Made by a program: the position numbers and the translations under genes. Positions 43,634-53,938 of a stretch of 64,000 nucleotides of DNA are shown here, piece after piece. Every line of letters starts with the position of its first letter. Position 1 is the first letter of the stretch. Source of the stretch: VRUE01 sp036376915 (lineage in GTDB: Bacteria; Actinomycetota; Thermoleophilia; Solirubrobacterales; 70-9); NCBI GenBank assembly GCA_036376915.1, contig DASUZK010000102.1:39718-103717 (forward strand). The letters are read 5' to 3'. Below the pieces are notes generated by a model that worked only from the letters and a program-made list of their open reading frames with translations, did no database searches and had not been told where the DNA came from.

Positions 43634-46471
43634 ATGCTCGCCCTCGCCGAGGCACAGCAACAGGCCGTCGAACACGACGACGGCCCCCTGCTCCTGCTCG
43701 GCGCCGCCGGGACCGGCAAGACAGAGGCGCTGGCGCGGCGCTTCGCGCGGCTCGTCGGCGACGGGATCGACCCGGAGCGGATCCTGCTCTTGACCTCGAA
43801 CCAACCGACGGCAAACAGGTTGCGGCAGCGCGTGGAAGCGCTGCTCGACGACTCCTGCGACGAATTGTGGATCGACACCTGGGAAGCACTGGGCGAGCGC
43901 CTTCTGCGCGAGCACTCCACCGCTGCCGGTCTCGATCCCTTCTTCGACGTCCTCGGTCCAGCTGAGCGCCTGGCGGTCCTGCTCGACCGGATCGAGGATC
44001 TCCCGCTTCGCAACCGGGAGATCCGCGGCAACGCCACCGGCCTTCTCGCCCGGCTTCTCGACCAAATCGACGACCTGAAGACCGGCTCCGAGCCTCCCGA
44101 GCCTGAGTTGGCGGAGTTCTGCGCCGCCCATGACCGCATCCTCGCCGAGTCCGGCAACCTCGACCGGGGGGACGTCTTCCTGACGCTGAACAAGCTCCTC
44201 CACGAGCGCCTGGACATCTGCGCGAACCTCGCCACCCGGTTCATCCATTTGATGGTCGACGAGTACGAGGACACGACTTCGGCCCAGCGCGTGATTCTGA
44301 CCATGCTTCGCGCCGAGAATTCGAACCATCTTTACGCCGAAGACCCCTCGACCGCGGGTCCTGTCGCGGGGGAAGGGGGGGCGCTGCGGGCGGACGCACA
44401 GCGTCCGTCCTCGACCCCCCCAACCCCCACGCCACCCGCGGAAGAGACGTTGGTCTTGAAAGAGGTATTCCGCCAGCCGGCCGTGCGCCGCTGGAGCTGC
44501 ACGAACGAGCGGGCGCAGGCGCAAGCAGTAACCCGAGAGGTAGAGCATTTGCTTGCTGAAGGTGCGTCTCCGGACGATATCTGTGTGCTGGTCGACGACC
44601 CGGCAACTCAGGGAGGCGCGGTTTCGGCCGCGATGGAGGAGCGCGAGATCCCCTTCCACCTCGTCGGCCCCGCCGCTCTGTTCCATCGGCCCGAGGTGCG
44701 CGACGCGATCGCCTGGCTGCGGGCGCTGGCCGATCCCGAAGACTCGGCCGCCGTCGCCCGGGCGCTGACCCGCCCCCCAACGGAGCTGCGCTCGGCCGAC
44801 CTGGCGCGATTGACAACCATCGCGCGCCGGCGAAAGGTCGACATGGTCTCGGCCTGCGAGGCGGCGCTCTAAAGCCCGCAGATCCCGCCCGAGGGACGCG
44901 AGCGGATCCAGAGCTTCCTAAAGCTCTACGGCGAAGCCGCGGCGGCGATGGAGGAGCGGCGCGCAGACGTCTTCGTCCGGAGGCTGATCGAGCGCGTCGG
45001 CCTTCGACGCCAACGACTCTTTGCCGCCGAGCCAGAGGTGGCTGAGCGGCTGCTCGGGCTTTCGCGCCTGGCTGAGCTCGCCGCAACCTGGGCTAGGCGC
45101 GAACCGCACGGCTCGACCCGCGATTTCGTCCGCTACCTCAGCGCCGTCGCCGAGGCGGGGATGGAGCCAGTCGGCGGTGAGGAGCCGAGGTCTCCCGGCA
45201 CGGTCTGCGGCCTGGGCCGGCGGGCCGCTAAGGGGACGGAGTTCGATCACGTCTTCGCGCTTGGCGTCGCTCCCGACGCGGTGCAGGCACGCTCGAGCCT
45301 GGTTCTCTCGCGGATCGGCCGCGAGGAGGAGGGACTCGACGGCGAAGAGCTCCACCGGGAGGAGCTCTTCGGCCCGGCCGAGGGGCTGCACGCCACCTAC
45401 CGAAAGCTGCGCGAGGAGGTGCTCGAGGCCTCGTGGAAGGCGGGGCGGGAGCTCTCCGAGCCCCGGCTCGACACCGCCGTCGACGTCAACCGGGCGATCG
45501 CCCGCCACCTCGAGCTGCTGAAGCTGGCGGCGCTGGCACAGCGACCGGGCGAGGAGGCGACCGCCGAGGCCGTGGAGGCGGTCAACGGACTGTTGCGCCA
45601 GGTCGCCACCCCCGAGCAGCAGGCCGAGCTCGACGCCTCGCCCCTCGACGCCTACCTGCTCGACTCCGAGCGCGAACGCGACGGGCGGCAACGGCTGATC
45701 GCGGCCCGCCACGAGCCCTCGCTGGAAGGCTTCCTCCCCCGCCGCGGCGACGGCTCCCTCAGTCTCTCGGCCTCCGACCTCGACCTCTACCTGACCTGCC
45801 CGCTGAAGTACAAGTTCACCCGGGTCTTTGGCATCCCCCAGGAGCCGACGATCAACCAGCGCTTCGGGATCCTCATCCACAACGTCCTCGAGCGCTTCCA
45901 CAAGGACGGGCCCGGCGAGGACGGGCACGAGCGGCTGATGGACCTCTTCGAGGCCGGCTGGCGCCGCTCGGGGTTCGGCACCAGCGACGACGAGCTGCAG
46001 TTCCGCGACAAGGCCCGCGCGGCGATGAACCTCTACTGGGAGCGCGAGCGCGAGGCGGAGGGCGAGCCGGTCTGGCTGGAGCGAAAGTTCGACATCAAGA
46101 TCGGCCCGCACCACGTTCGCGGCCGCGTCGACCGCGTCGACCGCCTCCCCGACGGCAGCCACGAGCTGATCGACTACAAGACCGGCGAACGCAAGAGCGA
46201 GGCCGACCTGGAGAGCGACCTGCAGCTGGCGCTCTACCGCCTCGCCGCCCGCGAGGCCTGGGACGTCGAGGCAACCACCGGCAGCTACTACTACGTGCTC
46301 GACGCCGACAAGGTCGCCGCGCCGATCAACCCCGACGACGCCGAGCGGGTCGAGCGGACCGTGCTCGAGGTCGGCGAGGGCGTCCTGAGCCAGGACTTCG
46401 AGCCCCGCCCCGCGCCGACGACGTGCAGCTGGTGTGACTACCGGCTTATCTGTCCGGCGGCGGAGAGCTGA
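43634..46471 (+). pseudogene. UvrD-type helicase fused to AddB/AdnB-like nuclease, interrupted by a stop codon
   Basis: Two open parts in the same frame, 43634-44872 (412 residues) and 44873-46471, are separated only by TAA at 44870-44872 (EAAL-stop-SPQIPPEGRERI), as from a GAA-to-TAA change. Part 1: Walker A LLGAAGTGKTEALARR, NQPTANRLRQRVEAL, Walker B-like HLMVDEYEDT. Where motif III (GDPDQSIY-like) should follow, the palindromic element R2 is present in frame. Part 2: PD-(D/E)XK nuclease with HELIDYKTGERK and QLALYRLAAREA, and four cysteines (LTCPLKY, TCSWCDYRLICP) matching the AddB-type Fe-S cluster. A whole protein of ~945 residues would act in double-strand-break repair. The stop and the lost motif suggest inactivation; readthrough or a sequencing error are alternatives. 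Start of part 2 as a separate protein could be ATG 44948. Confidence 0.75.
44352..44441. mobile_element. GC-rich palindromic element, copy R2 (in frame in the helicase gene)
   Basis: 90 bp with terminal inverted repeats CCGCGGGT and ACCCGCGG. Internal hairpin GGACGC-ACA-GCGTCC, and long G-run/C-run arms. Near-identical in blocks to the reverse complement of R1 (7553-7633), and similar to R3 (16630-16717). It encodes AGPVAGEGGALRADAQRPSS followed by TPPTPTPPAEE. It occupies the position of helicase motif III. Confidence 0.78.
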
Positions 46472-46646
46472 ATTAAGACGCCTGTTCCACCGGCCGGCGA
46501 ATTCTCGTTTTCGCGACAACGGAAGCGCGGATATGCATTCATGCAGCCGGAAACCGCACTAAACTTCGAAGGCTGACCAACTCCGTTTTGTTTATATCTC
46601 GCCTGCCGGGATAAGAGCGTCGCTGTCCTAAAAGCGCATCGATATG

Positions 46647-48071
46647 CTAGCGGCGCCAGGCGCTGATGGGCACCTTGAACATCACGGATCCTTTTCGGGA
46701 AAGAGCCTGACCAGATGGAAGTTGTTCTGTGAGCAAGATCCCGACTTTCGTCTTTCTCTTCCGTTCGAACAGTCTGCGCCCCGCTTCGTTAAGCACGACG
46801 GGAACGACCTTCTTGCCCCGAATTGAAAAACGGGTGAATCCGATAGGGACTGACATGCTGTGATCGGGGTCCGTGGCGGCTTCTAGCTTCACCCTCCCAT
46901 CGCACACATCCCGGCCGACACAGCTCAGAATCATCCGCGCCTTTTTATTCTTGACCCACAGCCCGCCGGTTTGGAACATGATCCAGCCTGGGGGCCGGAA
47001 GCCAGGCGTGGTGGGACCCGCGGTTTGAGCAGGTAGTTCGGGTGCAGGTGGCATACCAATGGCAATTTGAGCCTGTCCGGCCGCGACACAAAGTTCGGTA
47101 GACGGGCAGGAAATCCTGAGCAAGCCAGCGGGAATGCTTGACACTCCCCAGGCTTCGCGGTTTCCGGATGGCGCGGCGGAAGTCAGTGCTCGATTTGTTT
47201 CGTCAATCGCGGCGCAGAAAGTGGATACGGGACAGGAGAGGTCGGAGAGATGTTCTTCGTCGTCAATCAACGACTTTGACCACGCGGTTTCTCCTCCGGT
47301 GGGATTGCTGGTGGACCACGCTTCACCCCACTGGTCGACGATCAGGCAAAACGACGTCGACGGACAAGAGATGGCCCGCATGTCGCTGTTGAAGCTCAAG
47401 AAGGCTTTCGTCCAAGACCCGACCCCGCCGCTCGGATCAGTCGCTGATACAGCGACGTTCTGTTTAACCGAGAAGCCGCCGCCCAAGCTGTTGAACTGCG
47501 ATCCGACTGCGAGGCAGAGTTCCGCGCTGGCGCAATCGATCGCCGAGAGGGACAGTGAGCTACTTCCTTTGATGTTCGCAACTGTCCAAGCAGATGGTCC
47601 GCCGGTTGGGTCCGTTGAGGTGATGATCTCCCCGTTGGCATCGATCGCGGCACAGAGACCGGCCGTGCAGTCGACGGCGTCGATTTCGCCGATCCCACTT
47701 AGGACAGTAGTCGTCCATTCGCCTGCGGCCGGATCGGTAGAGATGACCACCTTCCCATCCGCGCCTACGCCGACGCAGAAAGTTGGAGAGACACATGACA
47801 CGCCCCGAAGAGTCGAATCGACCACGTTGACCTCTTGCCAACTGGAGGAAGGGCCCATGGGTTCGGTAGAAGAGATCGCGTCGCCGTCTTGATCGACCGC
47901 TACGCAGAAAGCGGCAGTCGGACAGTCGACGTCTGTGATCGCGCCAGTGGCCACCGTTTGAGGGGTCGACCAAGTCAGCAGCGGTTTAGCGACTTCCGCC
48001 AGTGCTGAGGTGGCTACGGCCAAGGTGCCGACCATTACAATTCCAATCGTCGTCGCGACCTGCCTCAACAT
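46647..48071 (-). CDS. Secreted repeat protein, beta-propeller-like
   Basis: 474 residues from ATG 48071, with GGGAGAG before it (ATG 48101 lacks this). Signal peptide ends near ALAEVAKP. Residues ~40-330 are seven or so repeats of ~40-45 residues with pattern (D/S)CP(S/T)xxFCVAVDxxG...STDPTGGxxxW; each carries a Cys pair (DCPTAAFCVAV, SCVSPTFCVGV, SCPSTSFCLIV). This fits a secreted propeller stabilised by disulfides. The last ~100 residues are a different, basic beta domain with CVGRDVCDGRV. G+C is visibly lower than in flanking genes, with many A/T-ending codons, suggesting acquisition from outside. The 175 bases after it (46472-46646) are AT-rich with nothing recognised. Confidence 0.8.
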   Translation of the reverse strand: MLRQVATTIGIVMVGTLAVATSALAEVAKPLLTWSTPQTVATGAITDVDCPTAAFCVAVDQDGDAISSTEPMGPSSSWQEVNVVDSTLRGVSCVSPTFCVGVGADGKVVISTDPAAGEWTTTVLSGIGEIDAVDCTAGLCAAIDANGEIITSTDPTGGPSAWTVANIKGSSSLSLSAIDCASAELCLAVGSQFNSLGGGFSVKQNVAVSATDPSGGVGSWTKAFLSFNSDMRAISCPSTSFCLIVDQWGEAWSTSNPTGGETAWSKSLIDDEEHLSDLSCPVSTFCAAIDETNRALTSAAPSGNREAWGVSSIPAGLLRISCPSTELCVAAGQAQIAIGMPPAPELPAQTAGPTTPGFRPPGWIMFQTGGLWVKNKKARMILSCVGRDVCDGRVKLEAATDPDHSMSVPIGFTRFSIRGKKVVPVVLNEAGRRLFERKRKTKVGILLTEQLPSGQALSRKGSVMFKVPISAWRR

Positions 48072-48341
48072 AGATACTCTCCCGCAGCCTATCAATGCCA
48101 TTGCTTTCCGCGGCGCTCGTCGGTAAGGCCGATACGGTCACACAGCGCCAGGCTGCGCTGCATTGCAGCGGTCGACCCGAACAAAGGTGTGTGGGTGTCG
48201 ATCGAGGGCGATCATCTGCCTGAAGCTCGTAAGGAGCACCCTCTCTCTCCCAACGAGACGCTGCTGGCCGGGGTGAAAGCACCGCGAGCGCACCGGATGG
48301 GCGGAGCCGCGTGACTGAGGACCCGATTGCGCCGTAGGTTC
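48072..48341. other. 270-bp intergenic region, nothing recognised
   Basis: Lies between the start of the secreted repeat gene and the stop of the PAC2 gene, both minus strand. It must hold the promoter of the former. A short palindrome CGCTGCATTGCAGCG lies near 48150. No coding signal or repeat family was seen. Confidence 0.5.
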
Positions 48342-49205
48342 TTACTGGTTGCCCTGCTGGCGCAGGAACTGCTGGAAGTCTCTCGCGATCGAGTCCGCGG
48401 ACGGTAGGTCCTCGGGGTTCTCGAGCTGGTCTTCCTGCTCGGCCTCTATGCGGTCGACCAGCTCCTCGATCTCGGGGTTGGCGGCTATGGCGCGGTTGAT
48501 CTGCTCTTCGTAGCTGGTCGCCTCCTCCTCCAGCTCGGTCGCCTCGACGGCGATGCCGGTGACGCCCTCGAAGCGGCGCAGCAGCGCCAGGGCGGCCTTG
48601 GGATTGGGGACGGCGGCTATGTAGTGGGGCACCGCTGCCCAGAGCGAGGCGGAGGTCATCCCCACCTTGCGGCAGCAGTCGTGGACGACGCCGACGATGC
48701 CGGTCGGGCCCTCGTAGGAGGAGCGCTGCAGGTCGAGCTCCTCGACCAGCTTCTCGTCGGAGGCGAGGCCGGTGATCGGCACCGGCAGGGTGTGGGAGAC
48801 CTCGGCGATCAGAGCGCCGAGGGTGATCACCATCTCCACGCCGAGCGCGTCGGCGGCGGTCGAGATCGTCTCCGAGAAGGTGCGCCAGCGCAGGTTGGGC
48901 TCGGTCCCGTCGAGCAGCACCAGGTCGCGCTCGGCAGCCGGGACGCGAGCCGCGATCAGGTTGTTCTGCGGCCACTCGATGTGGCGGACCTCGCCCTCGG
49001 TGAGGACGATCGTCGGCCGGGTGGCCTGGAAGTCGAAGTAGTCCTCCGGGTCGACCTGCGCGATCGGCTCCGAGTCGAAGGCGTCGGCGATGGCGTTGAC
49101 GGCGGTCGAGGCAGCACCGGCGGCGTCGTTCCAACCGCGAAACGAACAGACCAGGATCGGGCTGCGCAGCTGCGGCAGGTCGCCTTCCCAGGTCAGTGAG
49201 TCCAC
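48342..49205 (-). CDS. PAC2-family protein (proteasome-assembly-chaperone-like)
   Basis: 287 residues from GTG 49205. The alternative GTG 49241 adds 12 residues but would overlap the regulatory palindrome of the next operon. Family features: SPILVCSFRGWNDAAGAAS near the N-terminus, LLDGTEPNLRWR, ITLGALIAEVSHT and GIVGVVHDCCRKVGMTSASL. Actinobacterial PAC2 proteins are ATP-grasp-associated or proteasome-linked by homology; their exact role is unclear. The C-terminal ~60 residues are a Glu-rich coiled helix (ELEEEATSYEEQINRAIAAN). Divergent from the ABC/FtsX operon. Confidence 0.88.
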   Translation of the reverse strand: MDSLTWEGDLPQLRSPILVCSFRGWNDAAGAASTAVNAIADAFDSEPIAQVDPEDYFDFQATRPTIVLTEGEVRHIEWPQNNLIAARVPAAERDLVLLDGTEPNLRWRTFSETISTAADALGVEMVITLGALIAEVSHTLPVPITGLASDEKLVEELDLQRSSYEGPTGIVGVVHDCCRKVGMTSASLWAAVPHYIAAVPNPKAALALLRRFEGVTGIAVEATELEEEATSYEEQINRAIAANPEIEELVDRIEAEQEDQLENPEDLPSADSIARDFQQFLRQQGNQ

Positions 49206-49232
49206 CTCTCCCAGAGTACAGGCGGCGACGAT

Positions 49233-49248
49233 GTGAATCACGATTCAC
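49233..49248 (+). promoter_or_regulatory. Probable operator of the ABC-FtsX-TetR operon
   Basis: GTGAATC-AC-GATTCAC, 7-bp arms with a 2-base spacer, the usual size of a TetR-family operator. It directly abuts the -10-like TATCCT at 49249-49254, which lies seven bases before the GTG start at 49262. The operon's third gene is a TetR regulator, so autoregulation is likely (inference). Confidence 0.65.
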
Positions 49249-49254
49249 TATCCT
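49249..49254 (+). promoter_or_regulatory. -10 element for the ABC-FtsX-TetR operon
   Basis: TATCCT seven bases upstream of GTG 49262 with no ribosome site between, so the mRNA is probably leaderless. Confidence 0.45.
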
Positions 49255-49261
49255 GCACGCC

Positions 49262-50019
<758 letters not shown>

Positions 50020-50023
<4 letters not shown>

Positions 50024-52533
50024 CCCGGGCGATCCGCTCGCAGGCGCACCTGACCGCCCTGCTGACGCGCCACCTGCTGCACACGATGAGCCGCCAGCGG
50101 ATGCGCGCCGCCGTGCTCTGGGCGGCGCTCGCCCTGGCGCTGGGGATCGGCGTCGGACTGCTCGCCTTCATGACCAGCATCGAAGACTCCTACCGCGACC
50201 GCGGCGAGGCGGTCGGCGGGGTCTCCGACGTGCAGGTCGAAGCGATCGGATCCTCCTCCCTGCCGGCGAGGCTGGCCAAGCGGTTGGAGCGGATCGGGGG
50301 GACCCGCTACGCGATCCCGATGACCCAGCAGCGGGTCATGCTGGAAGCCGGCGAGGAGGACGTCGTCGCCACCGCGATCGGGGTCGACCGCTCCGCCAGG
50401 CGCCTGCGCAGCGCCGTGCAGCGCGACCTGAAGCTGCCCGCCGGGCGCGCGGCGAAACCGGGGCTGGCGCTGCCGAGCGAGCTCGCCGCCGAGCTCGGCG
50501 TGCGGCGGGGCGACAGGCTGCGGATCTTCGCCTACCGGCGCTCGCCGCGGCTGCGGGTGGCGCGGGTGGTCGAGGTCGGCCCGGCGATCGAGGACGTGAT
50601 CACCCTGCCCCGCGACCGGCTCGAGGCGATGCGCGGCGCTCCCGGCCGGCCGACCGTGATCTACGTGAAGTTCGGGCCGAATACCGGGCTCGAGGCCTTC
50701 GAGCGCCGCGCCGAGGGGGTGCTCCCGGAGAACGCCGTCCTGACCACGCCGGACACGAGCCAGGGGGAGCTGAGCCACGTCCTCGACTTCACCGTGCGGG
50801 CGCCGACCTTCGTCTTCGGCATGGTCGTGCTGGCGATCGCCGGCCTGCTGATCTACGTGCTGCAGCTGATGCGAATGCTGGAGCGCCAGGAGGACCTCGG
50901 GCTGCTGCGCGCGCTCGGCTCGCGGCGGTTGCCGCTGATCGCGGCCGAGAGCCTGATCCTCTGCGGCCTGCTGATCGCCGCGCTCCCCCCGGGGGTGCTG
51001 ATCGGCGCACCGATCGCCAGCTACCTCTCCTCGCAGGTGCCGACCTACCTGACCGACGTCTTCGGCTTCAACATGCAGGTCACGATCCGTCCCGACGTCG
51101 TCGCCGGCGCCGCCGCGGTCGCCCTCGTCGTCGGGATCGCGGCGACGATCGGGGCGCTCGCCTCGGCCCGCGGCTCGATCGCCGACCAGCTCGGCCGCTC
51201 CCCCCAGGCGGGGGCGACGGTGACCTCGACGATCTCGCCGCGGTCGGCCCTGGCGCTGCTCGGCGGCGGGCTCGCCTGCCTCGCGCTCGGCCTGCTGATC
51301 GCCGACGCGGGGATCTTCCCGCTGGCCGCGGTGACGGTCCTGATCGGGCTGGCGCTGGTCACGCCGGGCCTCGTCGGCCTGGTCGCGATCGCGCTCGGCC
51401 GTCGCGAGCACGGCGGCTCCAAGGTCGAGCTCGTCGCCCGCGGCGCGGTCGAGGCGAACCCGCGCCGGGCTGCCCTGGCGGCCGCGATCATGGCGCTCGG
51501 GGTGGCCGCCGTGGTGCCGCCGCAGCTCGCCGAACACACCCTGCTCGACCGGATCGATCGCCTCAACCAGGTGATCCGGCCCGGGGCGCAGGACCTGCTC
51601 GCTTCCGACGACGCCTTCGCCAGCGTTCCCGTCGACCTCTCCTACGGCCGGCGGGCGCTGCGCGACCCGGCGACCGTGACGCGATCGGTCGCCTTTGCCT
51701 TCGTCCCCTACGAGGGGCGCAAGATCGAGGTGCGGGGCCTGGTGCCCAGCACGCGCGGGGGGCTCATCCGCCGCGGCCCCGGGCTCCCCCGGCAGTACCC
51801 GTTGCTGCGCGAGCACCCCCGCGGCGTGCTCGTCTCGCGGGTGATGGCGGCCGGCCTCGGCGTCGAGACCGGCGAGACGCTCGTGCTGCCGACCGCGAGC
51901 GGGCCGCGGAAGCTGCGCGTCCTCGGCGAAGTCGAGGACTTCGCCTGGCCCTCGGGCACCGTCTACATGCGCATGGACCGCTACAGACGGCTCTACCGCA
52001 CCGACGCCGTCAGCGCCCTCGCCGTCGATCGCGGGAGGAAGATCGACATGGCCGCGCTGCGCCGACTGGCGCCGCTGCACTCGATCACCGGTGCCGAGTT
52101 CAAGGGCCGCATCGACGGCCAGATGGAAAAGAGCACGCAGGGGATGCTGGCGATGCGGGTGCTCACCCTGATCGCGGCGCTGGTCGCGGTCGGCGGGATC
52201 ATCACAACCTCGGTCTTCGCCCGGCGGCGGGAGTGGGCGGTGCTACGGGCGATGGGGATCGGCAACGCCGGCCTGCTCGGTGCCCTGGCGCTGGAGACGC
52301 TGCTGGTGATGACGATCGGCGCGGCCTGCGGAGCGATCGGCGGCATCGTCAGCTACCGGGGGCCGACCCTGGGCTTCCTCGAAGCGCAGGGGTACGTGAT
52401 CGGCGACGAGCTCCAGATCGGCGCCGTCGCCGCGGTCGCGGCCGCGGCGGTGCTGGTCGGGACGCTCGCCGCGGCGCTGCCCGCCTGGCTGACGGCGCGG
52501 GCCCCGCTCGCGGATGCGCTTTCCTACGAGTAG
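50020..52533 (+). CDS. FtsX-like ABC permease
   Basis: 837 residues, ten or so membrane helices in the double-FtsX arrangement: TM1 near residues 31-51 (AAVLWAALALALGIGVGLLA), an extracytoplasmic domain of ~210 residues, a block of three helices (~265-390), a pair near 410-450, a second extracytoplasmic domain (~500-690), and a last block of three helices. FtsX signatures LRALGSRRLPLIAAESL and WAVLRAMGIGNAGLLGALAL lie before helices of each block. Partner of the ATPase encoded just upstream; start and stop overlap by four bases. Substrate unknown. Confidence 0.92.
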
Positions 52534-52539
52534 GAAGCG

Positions 52540-53151
52540 ATGCCCTCGACTCGATCTAAAACCGGCAGGCGAAACAGCCGAGGCGACCGGACGCGCGAGC
52601 GCCTGCTGAGCGCCGCGGTCACGCTGCTCGAGGAGGGCGGCTACGCGGCCGCCTCGGTGGCGGCGATCACCGAGCGCGCCGGTGTCGCCGCCGGCGCCCT
52701 GTACAGGCACTTCCCCTCGAAGGCCGAGCTGTTCGTCGAGGTCTTCCGCACGATGGCGGAGGACGCGCTGGCCCACCTCCGCGAGGCGAGCGGCGTCTCC
52801 GGCACGGCGGCCGACAAGCTCGACGCGATCGTGCGCGAGTACACCAGCTACTCGCTGAACCAGCCGCGGCTCGCCTGGGCGCTCGGCTACGAGCCGGTCG
52901 ACCCACGGGTGGACGCCGAGCGGCTCGCCTACCGCCAGACCTACCGCGAACGGCTCGCCGAACTGCTGCGGCGCGGCATCGAGGCCGGTGAGCTGCCCGC
53001 CCAGGACGCCGAGCTGACCGCGGCCTCGCTGATCGGCGCGATCAGCGAGGGACTGGTCGGCCCGCTCTCACCGGTGCGCGACGAGCGCGTCTCCACTGAG
53101 GAGACCATCGCCGCGATCTCGGCTTTCTGCCGTCGCGCCGTGGGCGCGTAA
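52540..53151 (+). CDS. TetR-family transcriptional regulator
   Basis: 203 residues. N-terminal helix-turn-helix at ~20-65: RERLLSAAVTLLEEGGYAAAS, ITERAGVAAGALYRHFPSKA, which is the TetR signature. The C-terminal ligand domain is variable. It starts seven bases after the permease stop, so it is the third gene of the operon and probably represses it through the GTGAATC...GATTCAC palindrome upstream of the first gene. The ligand would be expected to be the transported compound or a membrane stress signal. Confidence 0.92.
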   Translation: MPSTRSKTGRRNSRGDRTRERLLSAAVTLLEEGGYAAASVAAITERAGVAAGALYRHFPSKAELFVEVFRTMAEDALAHLREASGVSGTAADKLDAIVREYTSYSLNQPRLAWALGYEPVDPRVDAERLAYRQTYRERLAELLRRGIEAGELPAQDAELTAASLIGAISEGLVGPLSPVRDERVSTEETIAAISAFCRRAVGA

Positions 53152-53159
53152 GCACGGCC

Positions 53160-53534
53160 TCAGCGGGCTTCGGTGGTGAACGCCCGGCGCACGAGGCCGT
53201 AGGCGATGAAGAGGACGAGGGCGGCGAAGGAGAGCTCCAGCGCTCGCTGGGAGAGCTCGTTCGCGACCGCGACGCCGATCAGCACCCCGAGCGGGGAGAG
53301 GACGCCGATCACGGCGGCGTCGCGAAGGTTGACGTTGCCGTAGGAGCGCTGGCGGTAGGTCCCGACCAGGGCGACGATGACGATCATCAGCAGCGAGGTG
53401 GACTCGCCCTCGACCTGCGTGAGGCCGAGGAAGAGCGTCAGCGCCGGCACGAAGAGGACGCCGCCGCCGACGCCGACCAGCCCGCCGGCGAGCCCGCCGG
53501 CGAGCGCGATCAGGATCGCGAAGAGCTCGTCCAT
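53160..53534 (-). CDS. Half-size TauE/SafE-family permease, second half
   Basis: 124 residues, four membrane helices. The family loop GLVGVGGGVLFVPALTLFLG is near the N-terminus. Normal TauE/SafE (DUF81) transporters are ~250 residues with two such halves. Here the preceding gene encodes the other half, and the two share one base (TGATG), so the transporter is probably assembled from two chains. Likely exports sulfite, sulfonate or another organic anion; substrate unknown. Confidence 0.85.
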   Translation of the reverse strand: MDELFAILIALAGGLAGGLVGVGGGVLFVPALTLFLGLTQVEGESTSLLMIVIVALVGTYRQRSYGNVNLRDAAVIGVLSPLGVLIGVAVANELSQRALELSFAALVLFIAYGLVRRAFTTEAR

Positions 53535-53917
53535 CAGAAGAAGATCAACTCGATCGCGATCGCGACGAGCAGGGCGGCGAAGAGAAGCGAGATCGCCCGC
53601 TGCGGGATCCGCTGCTGGATCGCCGTCCCGGCGACGACGCCGACCACGGCCGGGATCGAGAGCCAGAGGCCGGTGAGGAAGTGGACGTTGCCGTAGATCC
53701 CCCCCTGGGCGAGCGCCCCGAGCAGGCCGATGAGGACGATCGCGGCGAGGCTGGTGCCGGTGGCGAGGCGCTCGCCGTAGGCGAACCAGAAGATCAGCAG
53801 GGGAACGATGATCGTGCCGCCGCCGACGCCGAAGAGGCCGCTGAAGATCCCCGCCAGGGTGCCGATCGTGGCGAGCTTGAGCAGGCGGTGGGAGGGCAGG
53901 GCCGGGTCGGGGGCCAT
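53534..53917 (-). CDS. Half-size TauE/SafE-family permease, first half
   Basis: 127 residues, four membrane helices, with GIFSGLFGVGGGTIIVPLLI near the N-terminus and SIPAVVGVVAGTAIQ before helix 3. Pairs with the following half-size gene through a TGATG overlap. Both halves are full and undamaged, so this looks like a real split and not a decayed gene. ATG 53917, close to the divergent start of the trehalose-phosphatase gene. Confidence 0.85.
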   Translation of the reverse strand: MAPDPALPSHRLLKLATIGTLAGIFSGLFGVGGGTIIVPLLIFWFAYGERLATGTSLAAIVLIGLLGALAQGGIYGNVHFLTGLWLSIPAVVGVVAGTAIQQRIPQRAISLLFAALLVAIAIELIFF

Positions 53918-53938
53918 CGTGCCGCGATACTAGATGCA

